Below, in pieces: positions 54,010-61,950 of a DNA stretch of 64,000 bases (within the stretch, counting starts at the first letter, position 1; each line of letters begins with the position of its first letter). The stretch covers positions 3,162,001 to 3,226,000 of the forward strand of contig NZ_CP033068.1 of assembly GCF_003668995.1 (NCBI RefSeq). Direction: 5' to 3'. The notes beneath the pieces were generated by a model that was not told the DNA's origin, did not search any database, and saw nothing but the letters and a program-made list of their open reading frames with translations. This stretch comes from Flavobacterium sp. 140616W15. Lineage in GTDB: Bacteria > Bacteroidota > Bacteroidia > Flavobacteriales > Flavobacteriaceae. A program made the position numbers and the translations under genes.

Positions 54010-55872
54010 ATGAAAAGAATAATAGCCACATTAGCATTAGTAGCTGTATTTATAGGCTGTAAAACAGCTAGCTCAACGAATAATACAGTTGCAAAACAAG
54101 AAATAGGGGTCAGTATAAATCTTACTGATGTAAAAGAAGACAAAGTCCTAGTTACGATTACAACCCCTAAAATCAATACTGATGAAGTAACTTACAGCAT
54201 CCCTAAAACTGTTCCCGGAACATATTCTGAGGATAATTACGGTAGATTCATTGAGGACCTGAAAGCGTTTGATTCAAAAGGAACACTCCTTCCTGTAAAA
54301 AAAACAGATGACAACACTTGGTCAATATCTAATGCAAAAACATTAAAAACGATTACTTATTTAGTCAACGACACTTTCGATACTGAAAAAGGTACAGGAT
54401 TTGGCAATGACGATATCTTCTCTCCAGCAGGTACAAATATCGATTCTGGGGTTAATTTCATGATAAACACGCATGGTTTTGTAGGCTATTTTCAAGACAA
54501 ATTAGACATTCCTTACAAAGTAACCGTTACACATCCAGCATCACTTTGGGGAGCAACCTCAATGACTGATGAAGATGCTAGCAATACTAGCGACGTATTT
54601 ACAACCTCTCATTATGCTGTTTTGGTAGAAAACCCAATCATGTACTCTAAACCCGATTACACCTCATTTGATGTAAACGGAATGGAAATACAAATAGCTG
54701 TATATTCACCAACAGGAAAGTATACCGCAGAAAGTATCACTCCTGAAATGAAAACAATAATGACTGCTCAGAAAAACTTTTTAGGAAAAATAAACTCAAC
54801 TAAAAAATATACTGTTTTATTATATTTATCAACCATGAAACCTGATGATGCGCATGGGTTTGGAGCTTTAGAGCATCCTACTGCAACAACTGTTGTTTTA
54901 CCTGAAATGATGCCTAAAGATGAATTAATAAAATCAATGAAAGATGTGGTTTCTCATGAATTCTTCCATATTGTAACTCCATTAACCATTCACTCAAAAG
55001 AAATTCAATATTTCGACTATAATGCACCCAAAATGTCTGAGCATTTATGGATGTACGAAGGCGTTACCGAATATTTTGCAAATCTTTTCCAGATCAATCA
55101 AGGCCTAATTGACGAACCTGAATTTTATTCCCGTATTGCTGAGAAAGTAGAACATGCAAAAAAAATGAACGACACTATGTCCTTTACAAAAATGAGTGCC
55201 AATGTCTTAAAGCAACCCTACAAAGACCAATACTTAAATGTATATGAAAAAGGAGCACTTATTGGAATGTGTATCGATATTATTATTAGAGAAAAAAGTA
55301 ATGGTCAAAGAGGAATTCTAGACTTAATGCATAAGTTATCGGATGAATATGGCATCACTAAGCCATTTAACGACAATGAACTCTTTGCTAAAATCACACA
55401 ATTAACTTATCCTGAAGTTGGATCATTTTTAGACACTTACGTAGCAGGAACAACTCCAATCCCATACGATTTTTACTTAAGTAAAGTTGGAGTAACTAAA
55501 GCCACAGAGAAAGTTCCTGGAACAATTTTCTTAAAAGGCCAAGTTCCATACATCACTATAAACCCTGAGACTAAAGAAATTATGGTTATTCCAGAAATCG
55601 AATTAAACCCTTTTTTCAAAGCACTTGATCTAAGAGGAGGTGACTATATTTTATCTATAAACGAAAAGCCTTATTCATTGATAAACATATACGACATGAT
55701 AACCGAAAGCCAATCATGGAAAGAAAACACCCCTATAACCATTAAGATAAAACGCAATGGTAAGGAACAAACTTTAAAAGGAGTAGTTAAACTTCCTTAC
55801 GAAGAAAAAAATACTTTTAAAGCATCAGACAACTCCAAGCAAACTCTTAGAAACGCTTGGTTAAAAGGATAA
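54010..55872 (+). CDS. M61-family metallopeptidase lipoprotein
   Basis: Lipobox at IGC (C17) followed by a beta-sandwich N-terminal domain (about 30-200). The M61 catalytic domain has zinc motif HEFFH (H316, E317, H320) and the third ligand E354 in YEGVTEYF. A C-terminal PDZ-type domain (about 520-595, around GGDYILSINEKP) completes the architecture of bacterial glycyl-aminopeptidase-like M61 enzymes. Length 620 aa is normal. It probably degrades peptides in the periplasm or at the outer membrane. Single-gene unit. Confidence 0.9.
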   Translation: MKRIIATLALVAVFIGCKTASSTNNTVAKQEIGVSINLTDVKEDKVLVTITTPKINTDEVTYSIPKTVPGTYSEDNYGRFIEDLKAFDSKGTLLPVKKTDDNTWSISNAKTLKTITYLVNDTFDTEKGTGFGNDDIFSPAGTNIDSGVNFMINTHGFVGYFQDKLDIPYKVTVTHPASLWGATSMTDEDASNTSDVFTTSHYAVLVENPIMYSKPDYTSFDVNGMEIQIAVYSPTGKYTAESITPEMKTIMTAQKNFLGKINSTKKYTVLLYLSTMKPDDAHGFGALEHPTATTVVLPEMMPKDELIKSMKDVVSHEFFHIVTPLTIHSKEIQYFDYNAPKMSEHLWMYEGVTEYFANLFQINQGLIDEPEFYSRIAEKVEHAKKMNDTMSFTKMSANVLKQPYKDQYLNVYEKGALIGMCIDIIIREKSNGQRGILDLMHKLSDEYGITKPFNDNELFAKITQLTYPEVGSFLDTYVAGTTPIPYDFYLSKVGVTKATEKVPGTIFLKGQVPYITINPETKEIMVIPEIELNPFFKALDLRGGDYILSINEKPYSLINIYDMITESQSWKENTPITIKIKRNGKEQTLKGVVKLPYEEKNTFKASDNSKQTLRNAWLKG

Positions 55873-55890
55873 TAAGAAATAAAAACAAAG

Positions 55891-55925
55891 AAATCTCAAT
55901 TTAGAAATAGATTGAGATTTTTTTA
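55891..55925 (+). terminator. Terminator of the M61 peptidase gene
   Basis: AAATCTCAAT/ATTGAGATTT arms with a 10-nt loop and a T run. Confidence 0.8.
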
Positions 55926-55993
55926 CAAATTAAAAGTTTAGCTATGTTTATATTAAAACTATTTTCTTTATTTTGCACGAAAATCTATAAACA

Positions 55994-56704
55994 ATGAAAA
56001 AAACTATTATTGCATTCGTTACCCTTGTTCTTTTAGCTTCTTGTAGCAAAAACGAATCAAAAACCAATTTGCATATTACAGGAAATATTAAAGGATTAAA
56101 AAATGGTACCTTATATATACAACGAATTGTTGACACCTCATTAGTCGCTATTGATAGTATTAAAATCGATGGTAATTCAACTTTCGAAACTAACATTGAA
56201 TTAAAGTCTCCAGAAATGCTTTATTTATTTCTAGATCGCGGAGTAAGTAACTCACTAGACAACAATATATTATTCTTTGCTGAACCAGGTAATATAAACA
56301 TCGATACAAATCTAGACACATACATTTCAGGCGCTAAAATTACTGGATCAAAAAATCAAGAATTATATGAGGATTACCGAAAAATAAGCTCACGCTTTAA
56401 TGATTCTAATCTTGATCTTGTAGCGTTAAGGTTTAAAGCAATGAAAAGCAATAACCAGAAAACATTAGATAGCATCAACGAAAGACAAGAGTCAAATATC
56501 AAACGAAAATACTTATATGCTACAAACTTTGCTATCAACAACAAAGATTACGAAATAGCACCATATATTGCTTTATCTGACATATATGACATTAATATTA
56601 AATTCTTGGATACAATCCAAAAATCGATGACTCCTAAAGTAGCTCAATCTCTTTATGGAAAAAAACTTACCGAGTATGTTGCCAAAATAAAGAAAGAACA
56701 ATAA
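55994..56704 (+). CDS. DUF4369 domain-containing lipoprotein
   Basis: Lipobox LLASC (C17) and a DUF4369 domain (about 27-125) with the family pattern GNIKGLKNGTLYIQRI, a strand SIKIDG, and FFAEPGNINI. The remaining 110 residues are helical. In Bacteroidota this domain usually precedes a thioredoxin-like domain; here no C-x-x-C thioredoxin motif follows, so the protein is a DUF4369-only form. The role is unknown; periplasmic or outer-membrane location is expected. Confidence 0.85.
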   Translation: MKKTIIAFVTLVLLASCSKNESKTNLHITGNIKGLKNGTLYIQRIVDTSLVAIDSIKIDGNSTFETNIELKSPEMLYLFLDRGVSNSLDNNILFFAEPGNINIDTNLDTYISGAKITGSKNQELYEDYRKISSRFNDSNLDLVALRFKAMKSNNQKTLDSINERQESNIKRKYLYATNFAINNKDYEIAPYIALSDIYDINIKFLDTIQKSMTPKVAQSLYGKKLTEYVAKIKKEQ

Positions 56705-56732
56705 CATAGACTCTGATCATTACAACAATATC

Positions 56733-56766
56733 AATCCTGCTTTAATAAAAGCAGGATTTTTTTTTG
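56733..56766 (+). terminator. Terminator of the DUF4369 gene
   Basis: AATCCTGC/GCAGGATT arms closed by a TTTAATAAAA-type loop and followed by a T run. Confidence 0.85.
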
Positions 56767-57080
56767 ACTTTTTCAAATTACATTCTACGAATCCTATAAT
56801 TTCATATCCTTCTCAGGAAACCTACAAAACTAGAACTTAATCACATTTAAAAACCAAAGCTTAAACATATCATACCTCTGCTAACGCATTTATCACCTCT
56901 TTAAAACACAATGTCAATCCAGTTAATCTTTATTTTACTTCACATTAAAAATAAAGATCTTTAAGCCTTAATTTTAAGAGCTGAGAAACACCAAATTCTT
57001 TTTTCTACAAGCTAACTAATAGCTATCAAGTTTTAGTATTGATCCGATAATAACAATAGAAACTCAATACAAGGCAAAAA
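56767..57080. other. Gene-free region upstream of the tRNA cluster end
   Basis: About 310 bp of AT-rich DNA. I see no open frame, tRNA-like fold or repeat of note. Confidence 0.4.
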
Positions 57081-57108
57081 AAAACCATCATATTTCTATG
57101 ATGGTTTT
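57081..57108 (-). terminator. Terminator after the last tRNA-Thr gene
   Basis: AAAACCATCAT/ATGATGGTTTT stem with a T run on the minus strand. Similar ACCATC/GATGGT hairpins follow the other two tRNA genes at about 57265-57292 and 57439-57467. Confidence 0.8.
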
Positions 57109-57115
57109 AACTCTG

Positions 57116-57189
57116 AGCCGGCGGAGGGACTCGAACCCACGACCTGCTGATTACAAATCAGCTGCTCTAGCCAACTGAGCTACGCTGGC
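57116..57189 (-). tRNA. tRNA-Thr(TGT), copy 3 in transcription order
   Basis: A 74-nt cloverleaf including the discriminator T; CCA is not encoded. Anticodon loop TTTGTAA gives TGT. D arm GCTC/GAGC and anticodon arm GCTGA/TCAGC pair fully. The acceptor stem (GCCAGCG/CGCCGGC) has an A4-C69 mismatch and the T stem (GTGGG/CCCTC) a T50-T64 mismatch. A TACATTTG box at 57205-57212 on the minus strand lies 15 bp upstream. Confidence 0.93.
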
Positions 57190-57204
57190 GACTCATTACG
57201 GGTG

Positions 57205-57212
57205 CAAATGTA
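57205..57212 (-). promoter_or_regulatory. Candidate -7 box of a tRNA-Thr copy
   Basis: Minus strand TACATTTG, then GCACC, upstream of the tRNA at 57116-57189. Confidence 0.5.
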
Positions 57213-57264
57213 AAGTGCTTTTTTGAATTTTCCAAAAAAAATTTTACATTTTTAATACAAATAA

Positions 57265-57292
57265 AAAACCATCCTTATCGGATGGTTTTATC
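57265..57292 (-). terminator. Hairpin between tRNA-Thr copies
   Basis: AAACCATC/GATGGTTTT stem, part of each repeat unit of the tRNA array. Confidence 0.7.
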
Positions 57293-57295
57293 TTG

Positions 57296-57369
57296 AGCCG
57301 GCGGAGGGACTCGAACCCACGACCTGCTGATTACAAATCAGCTGCTCTAGCCAACTGAGCTACGCTGGC
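57296..57369 (-). tRNA. tRNA-Thr(TGT), copy 2
   Basis: Identical in sequence to the copy at 57116-57189. The upstream element here is GCATTTC, a poor -7 match, so this copy may depend on transcription from the neighbour. Confidence 0.93.
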
Positions 57370-57438
57370 GACTCATTACGGGCGGAAATGCAAGAATAAT
57401 TTGGTTTACCAAAATAATTTCACACTTTCAATACTAAT

Positions 57439-57467
57439 AAAAAACCACCCTTATTGGATGGTTTTAT
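57439..57467 (-). terminator. Hairpin between tRNA-Thr copies
   Basis: AAACCA/TGGTTT arms with partial inner pairing; third member of the repeated hairpins. Confidence 0.6.
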
Positions 57468-57471
57468 TTTG

Positions 57472-57545
57472 AGCCGGCGGAGGGACTCGAACCCACGACC
57501 TGCTGATTACAAATCAGCTGCTCTAGCCAACTGAGCTACGCTGGC
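57472..57545 (-). tRNA. tRNA-Thr(TGT), copy 1
   Basis: Identical to the other two copies. A perfect -7 box TATATTTG at 57561-57568 on the minus strand precedes it. First in transcription order. Confidence 0.93.
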
Positions 57546-57560
57546 GACTCATTACGGGTG

Positions 57561-57568
57561 CAAATATA
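57561..57568 (-). promoter_or_regulatory. Candidate -7 box for the first tRNA-Thr
   Basis: Minus strand TATATTTG, then GCACC, the same downstream context as the box at 57205. Confidence 0.55.
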
Positions 57569-57624
57569 TAGCTGTTTTTTGAATCTCACAACATAAATTT
57601 GCACTTTTTTATAGTTTTTTCCGA

Positions 57625-57891
57625 CTACAATTCGTTGATTTTAGCAATCAATTGATTAGCAGTTTCTTCCAATTCAACATTGATTTGTTTGAAGTGTGAT
57701 TTTTTATTTTCTACGTTCTTTGCGTTCACTTTTGTGATCAAAGCATCAAAAGCAGCAATAGCCTCATCGATTAAAGCATTAGTTTCTGTAGATGGTTTCC
57801 CTGTAGTAGAAATTTCAAATAAGTAAACTGCTTCAATAATATCTCCTAAAACGTAGTTGATGTCTTTCTTTAAATTCTTAACGTTTGCCAT
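57625..57891 (-). CDS. Small conserved-type hypothetical protein
   Basis: An 88-aa all-helical acidic protein with no cysteine, signal or membrane segment (MANVKNLKKDINYVLGDIIE, then long amphipathic helices). I know similar short proteins from flavobacteria but no function. A -7 box TATTTTTG at 57918-57925 lies 26 bp before the start. Its high-quality leader and regular codon use suggest good expression. Confidence 0.75.
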   Translation of the reverse strand: MANVKNLKKDINYVLGDIIEAVYLFEISTTGKPSTETNALIDEAIAAFDALITKVNAKNVENKKSHFKQINVELEETANQLIAKINEL

Positions 57892-57917
57892 TTTATTTTA
57901 ATTTTAATTTGCGTTTG

Positions 57918-57925
57918 CAAAAATA
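57918..57925 (-). promoter_or_regulatory. Candidate -7 box for the 88-aa protein gene
   Basis: Minus strand TATTTTTG then GCAA, 26 bp before the ATG. Confidence 0.5.
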
Positions 57926-57947
57926 CACATAATCTTTGTATTAGTAG

Positions 57948-58916
57948 CTATGAAATGTAAATTTCTAAAATTGAAGCTTTTCCATTGAGAATGAATGCAT
58001 TCATAGTAGCAGGAATTAACACAGTATCTCCTTTTACGTATATAAATTTTTCTCCATTATATTCTATACAAAAAGATCCTTCAACACACATATACACAGT
58101 AAAGCTCTCTTTGTTTTTACATACCTCAACCTGACCTTCTAACGGTATAAAATTTGTAGTGAAATAAGAACAATCAACTACTCCATTAGATTTGTTTAGC
58201 TCTTTATCATATTTCTTATACGTATCTACTTTATTATAATTAATAGCATCCAACGCCAAATCTACATGCAATTCTCTTTTATTTCCTTTTGCATCTACTC
58301 TATCAAAATCATACAAACGATACGTAATATCTGATGTTTGTTGAATTTCTGCAACTACCAGTCCTGCTCCTATCGCATGAACTGTACCTGTTTCCAGAAA
58401 AAAAACATCTCCTTGTTTAACTTTTACATCATCAAGAATAGAAACTAGCGAATTGTTATTTAGATTTTCAAGATATTCCTCTTTACTTGAATTTTCCTTA
58501 AAACCTACAATAATCCTTGCATCGGCATCAGCCTGCATAATATACCACATTTCTGTCTTACCAAAAGAATTATGTCGTTCTTTGGCTAGTTCATCATTAG
58601 GATGTACCTGTATCGAAAGATCTTCGCGAGCATCAAGATATTTAAAAAGTAATGGAAATTGTTTTCCAAATCGTTTGTAAACTTTTGTTCCCAAAATTTC
58701 ATTTGGCAATTCTTCTATTATACCAGTAAGTGTCTTTCCTTTCAAACTTCCGTTTTCAACAATACTTACGTCCCCTTCTACAGTAGATAATTCCCAGCTT
58801 TCGCCAGTAATCTTAGACGTAATTGGCTTATTTAATACAGTTTTTAATTTTTCTCCTCCCCAAATTCTGTCTTTCAAGATTGGTTCGAATTGCAAGGGAT
58901 ATAATTTTAGATCCAT
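57948..58916 (-). CDS. manA: Mannose-6-phosphate isomerase, class I
   Basis: Interconverts mannose-6-phosphate and fructose-6-phosphate, supplying mannose for nucleotide sugars. Zinc-site residues are in LSIQVHPNDELA, in the glutamate of KTEMWYIM, and in the histidine of ETGTVHAIGAG. The active-site arginine region ITYRLYDFDR is present. The 322-aa length is that of the short bacterial form. It stands apart from sugar-nucleotide genes here. Confidence 0.93.
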   Translation of the reverse strand: MDLKLYPLQFEPILKDRIWGGEKLKTVLNKPITSKITGESWELSTVEGDVSIVENGSLKGKTLTGIIEELPNEILGTKVYKRFGKQFPLLFKYLDAREDLSIQVHPNDELAKERHNSFGKTEMWYIMQADADARIIVGFKENSSKEEYLENLNNNSLVSILDDVKVKQGDVFFLETGTVHAIGAGLVVAEIQQTSDITYRLYDFDRVDAKGNKRELHVDLALDAINYNKVDTYKKYDKELNKSNGVVDCSYFTTNFIPLEGQVEVCKNKESFTVYMCVEGSFCIEYNGEKFIYVKGDTVLIPATMNAFILNGKASILEIYIS

Positions 58917-58984
58917 CTATGTTATTTGTTTTTCATACAAACTCATTCATTTAAAAAATCTTGTATGATACTATATTTTTAAAC

Positions 58985-59443
58985 TTATGATACTAATTCT
59001 TTAATTGCTTCAAGCGCTTTAGGAATATGCTTGGCAGCAACCATACTATCATAGATCAGGATTATAACTCCATTTTTATCGACAACATAAGTTACTCTTC
59101 CTGGTAATAATCCAAGTAGTCCAGAAGGAACTCCAAAAAGAGTTCTTATTCTTTTATCTGCATCTGAAAGAAGTACAAATGGCAAATGGTGTTTATGAGA
59201 AAATTTTTGATGAGAATCAACACTATCACTACTGATACCTATTACTTCGGCTCCTAAAGCTACAAAGTCTTCATATTGATCTCTAAAACTACAGGCTTCT
59301 GTTGTACAGCCTGGCGTATTATCTTTAGGATAAAAATAAATAACCAAAGGTTTACGACCAAGCACATCTTTACTTTCAAACACTTCTCCATTAGCATCTT
59401 TAGCTGTAAAATTCGGGATAATATCTCCTACTTTTAATGACAT
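58985..59443 (-). CDS. bcp: Thiol peroxidase Bcp (peroxiredoxin)
   Basis: Peroxiredoxin of the BCP/PrxQ group, which reduces peroxides with thioredoxin. Peroxidatic C46 in NTPGCTTEAC and resolving C51, five residues on, are both present. The 152-aa length is normal. The corrected end of queD lies one base upstream of this ATG, with AAGGAG just before it, so the two genes are translationally linked. Confidence 0.94.
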   Translation of the reverse strand: MSLKVGDIIPNFTAKDANGEVFESKDVLGRKPLVIYFYPKDNTPGCTTEACSFRDQYEDFVALGAEVIGISSDSVDSHQKFSHKHHLPFVLLSDADKRIRTLFGVPSGLLGLLPGRVTYVVDKNGVIILIYDSMVAAKHIPKALEAIKELVS

Positions 59444-59515
59444 TTTATTCTCCTTTATAGGTTACAAAATTACGAGCAGTTTCATATAACACGATTTCTA
59501 AATCAAAATCGGGAT

Positions 59516-59854
59516 TTATTTTTTTCTAATTTTATTCCATATCACTACTACAATATGTTCTGCAGTTGGATTCAAATCTTGAAATTCTGGCACATCAAGA
59601 TTAAGATTCTTATGATCAAATGGCAATTCTACTTCTTGATATATAATATCTGCCAATATTTTCACATCTATCACAAAACCAGTTTCTGGATCAACTTCTC
59701 CAGTAACACTAACAGTTAATTCATAATTATGACCATGAAAATTGGGATTATTACATTTCCCAAAAACGGCATCATTTTTCTCTGCAGTCCAATCTTTTCT
59801 ATACAGTCGATGAGCAGCATTAAAATGTGCTTTCCTTGATATCGTTACTCTCAT
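59516..59854 (-). CDS. queD: 6-carboxytetrahydropterin synthase (QueD/PTPS family), truncated by frameshift
   Basis: QueD/PTPS fold enzyme that makes 6-carboxy-tetrahydropterin for queuosine and related pathways. Zinc ligands H15, H40 and H42 and nucleophile C34 (FGKCNNPNFHGHNYEL) are present. The frame as given stops at 112 aa in IRKK after a run of seven A (minus strand; 59519-59525). One more A continues as INPDFDLEIVLYETARNFV to a TAA at 59445-59447, giving about 137 aa. That tail holds the conserved glutamate of the YET motif, which binds the pterin, so the truncated form should be inactive. The corrected end is 59445. Confidence 0.88.
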   Translation of the reverse strand: MRVTISRKAHFNAAHRLYRKDWTAEKNDAVFGKCNNPNFHGHNYELTVSVTGEVDPETGFVIDVKILADIIYQEVELPFDHKNLNLDVPEFQDLNPTAEHIVVVIWNKIRKK

Positions 59855-59866
59855 GTAGGTTTTGGT

Positions 59867-60394
59867 TTAAATTTTATGGTCTTCTAGAAAATAATAAAAC
59901 TCGTCAAAAATTATTTTGAACCAAACAGTGTAAATTTCAGGATGTAATTGCATATCTGTTTTTACATCTTCTATTTTCATCCATTTCCAAGCTTCTACTT
60001 CTTCTGGATTTATAGTAGGCATTCCATTATAACATCCAATCATAACGTGATCCAATTCATGTTCTGTCAATCCGTTATCAAAAGGAGCTTTGTATATAAA
60101 ATGAAAAAGTTCTTTAAGTGGCGTTTTAAACCCCATTTCTTCAAACAATCTTCGACTTCCTGCTTCGATATTAGTTTCACCCTCTCGCTGATGACTACAA
60201 CATGTATTAGTCCAAAGTAACGGAGAATGATATTTATGATGCGCACGTTGCTGTAACATGATTTCATTATTATCATTTAAAACAAAAACTGAAAATGCAC
60301 GATGCAGAACCGCTTTTTCATGAGCTTCCATTTTTGGCATCAAGCCTATTTGCTCATCATTTTGATTAACTAATATTACGTTTTCTTCTATCAT
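59867..60394 (-). CDS. idi: Isopentenyl-diphosphate delta-isomerase, type 1
   Basis: Interconverts isopentenyl and dimethylallyl diphosphate for isoprenoid, menaquinone and carotenoid synthesis. The Nudix-like fold has the active-site cysteine in TNTCCSHQREGE, the Nudix box GSRRLFEEMGF, and the glutamates of EHELDHVMIG. I start at ATG 60394 (MIEENVIL), because the longer frame needs a GTG at 60412 and would run through a -7 box at 60412-60419. About 175 aa, the usual size. The end lies 12 bp before queD in the same direction. Confidence 0.93.
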   Translation of the reverse strand: MIEENVILVNQNDEQIGLMPKMEAHEKAVLHRAFSVFVLNDNNEIMLQQRAHHKYHSPLLWTNTCCSHQREGETNIEAGSRRLFEEMGFKTPLKELFHFIYKAPFDNGLTEHELDHVMIGCYNGMPTINPEEVEAWKWMKIEDVKTDMQLHPEIYTVWFKIIFDEFYYFLEDHKI

Positions 60395-60411
60395 AATTGG
60401 TATTAAACACA

Positions 60412-60419
60412 CAAAAATA
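60412..60419 (-). promoter_or_regulatory. Candidate -7 box for idi
   Basis: Minus strand TATTTTTG then TGTG, 17 bp before the ATG at 60394. It supports the shorter start. Confidence 0.55.
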
Positions 60420-60682
60420 CGAAAAAAGAAATTGCTTTAGAGCCTAGAAAAAGTTTGTGAAAAGTTTAACGAGCCTTGCATTCAGTAAAATTTTAATTTT
60501 ATATCATGATTATGAGTGTATTAAAGACATCCAGGCAGTAGTCTTTCATTTTAAAACTAAAATTACTTTTTATACGTAAATAACAATAGTTAAAACTTAC
60601 TTAAATACATAGTTATTTGTAAAGTGCACGACAATTCACCAATTAAAGACACCTTACTTTTACATCACTAAATCAATTAATT

Positions 60683-61243
60683 ATGAAAACAAGAGCCCGC
60701 TTTTTAAGCTTATTATTTTTGCTTCCGCTGTTTATCTTTAAAGCCTGTGGACAAAATAAAAAAGAACAATATACATCAACAAAAAATAATCCTATGGAAA
60801 ATAAAATCAGTAAACCTGATAATCCATATTACTCGAATACCGACACTACAAAACTAAATCTTACAGATGCTCAATGGAAAAAGGTATTACCTAATGATGT
60901 TTACGAAGTAATGAGACAGGCCGATACTGAGAGACCTTTTACTGGAAAATACTGGAACACTGATGAAAAAGGAACCTATTATTGCGCAGCCTGCGGAAAT
61001 AAACTTTTTAGATCTGGCGCCAAATTTTCAAGTAGTTGCGGATGGCCAAGCTTTTTTGAGCAAGAAAACAAAAAAAGTACTATTTACAAACAAGACAACT
61101 CACTAGGTATGGAAAGAACTGAGGTTCTTTGTGGTAGATGTGGTGGCCATTTAGGTCATTTATTTGATGATGGACCTGCTCCTACTGGAAAAAGATACTG
61201 CATGAATTCAATTGCACTTGACTTTATACCTGATAATAAATAA
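60683..61243 (+). CDS. msrB: Peptide-methionine (R)-S-oxide reductase MsrB (lipoprotein)
   Basis: Repairs R-methionine sulfoxide in envelope proteins. A signal with lipobox FKAC (C22) puts it at the membrane. The catalytic domain (about 58-182) has structural-zinc cysteines in CAACGNK and CGRCGGH and the catalytic C173 in RYCMNSIAL. The 186-aa length includes the lipoprotein leader. The msrA start lies 4 bp downstream, so both stereoisomers are handled by one operon. An envelope-located MsrA/MsrB pair suggests protection of exported proteins against oxidants. Confidence 0.93.
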   Translation: MKTRARFLSLLFLLPLFIFKACGQNKKEQYTSTKNNPMENKISKPDNPYYSNTDTTKLNLTDAQWKKVLPNDVYEVMRQADTERPFTGKYWNTDEKGTYYCAACGNKLFRSGAKFSSSCGWPSFFEQENKKSTIYKQDNSLGMERTEVLCGRCGGHLGHLFDDGPAPTGKRYCMNSIALDFIPDNK

Positions 61244-61247
61244 CATT

Positions 61248-61856
61248 ATGAAAAATACAATTTTAATTAGCCTTTTGATTCTATCATTTAATAGCTTTGG
61301 ACAAACAAAAAAGCAATCCAACTACGACACTATTACACTTGGCGGAGGTTGCTATTGGTGTGTAGAAGCCGTTTATGAAAACTTAAATGGGGTAAAATCT
61401 GTTGTATCTGGATTTTCAGGAGGAAAAACTACAAATCCAAGTTATGAAGAAGTCTCAACAGGAAAAACTGGTTTTGCTGAAGTAGTTCAGATCACTTATG
61501 ACAAAAACATAACAAACCTAGATGAGATTTTTAAAGTTTTTTTTACCGTACATGATCCCACAACATTAAACAGACAAGGTGCAGATGTAGGAAGTCAATA
61601 TCGCTCTGTTATTTTTTACAAAAATGAAGAACAAAAAAATGCTGCAAATAACATTATAAACGCTTTAAAAAAAGCAAAAGTATATAATGATCCTATTGTT
61701 ACCGCTGTAGAACCATTTACAAAGTTTTACAAAGCCGAAGACTATCATCAAAATTATTATGATAATAACAAAAACCAACCTTATTGTAAAATGGTTATTC
61801 AGCCAAAAATAGAAAAGTTTGAAAAAGTTTTTAAAGACAAATTAAAAAAGAAGTAA
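61248..61856 (+). CDS. msrA: Peptide-methionine (S)-S-oxide reductase MsrA (exported)
   Basis: Repairs S-methionine sulfoxide. A signal peptide (1-19, ending FGQ) precedes the MsrA domain with GGGCYWCVEAV, nucleophile C35 and C38. I take the ATG at 61248 (MKNTILIS) because the upstream in-frame ATG at 61212 lies inside msrB and would spoil the signal peptide. About 202 aa. It forms an operon with msrB and ends before a short SCCACT-type hairpin near 61865-61895 (AGCCACTT/AAGTGGCT with T run). Confidence 0.93.
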   Translation: MKNTILISLLILSFNSFGQTKKQSNYDTITLGGGCYWCVEAVYENLNGVKSVVSGFSGGKTTNPSYEEVSTGKTGFAEVVQITYDKNITNLDEIFKVFFTVHDPTTLNRQGADVGSQYRSVIFYKNEEQKNAANNIINALKKAKVYNDPIVTAVEPFTKFYKAEDYHQNYYDNNKNQPYCKMVIQPKIEKFEKVFKDKLKKK

Positions 61857-61867
61857 TTATTAATTCA

Positions 61868-61902
61868 CTAAGCCACTTACAAAAATAAGTGGCTTTTTTA
61901 TT
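61868..61902 (+). terminator. Terminator of msrBA
   Basis: AAGCCACTTA/TAAGTGGCTT arms with a short loop and a T run. Confidence 0.85.
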
Positions 61903-61950
61903 TTAAGAATCAAAGGTAAAATTTCGTAATTTGCATCAATCTATAAGACA

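Noticed and set aside
57116..57545. tRNA array as an integration site for a mobile element
   Set aside because: No integrase gene or truncated tRNA copy is seen next to it. Tandem duplication explains it.
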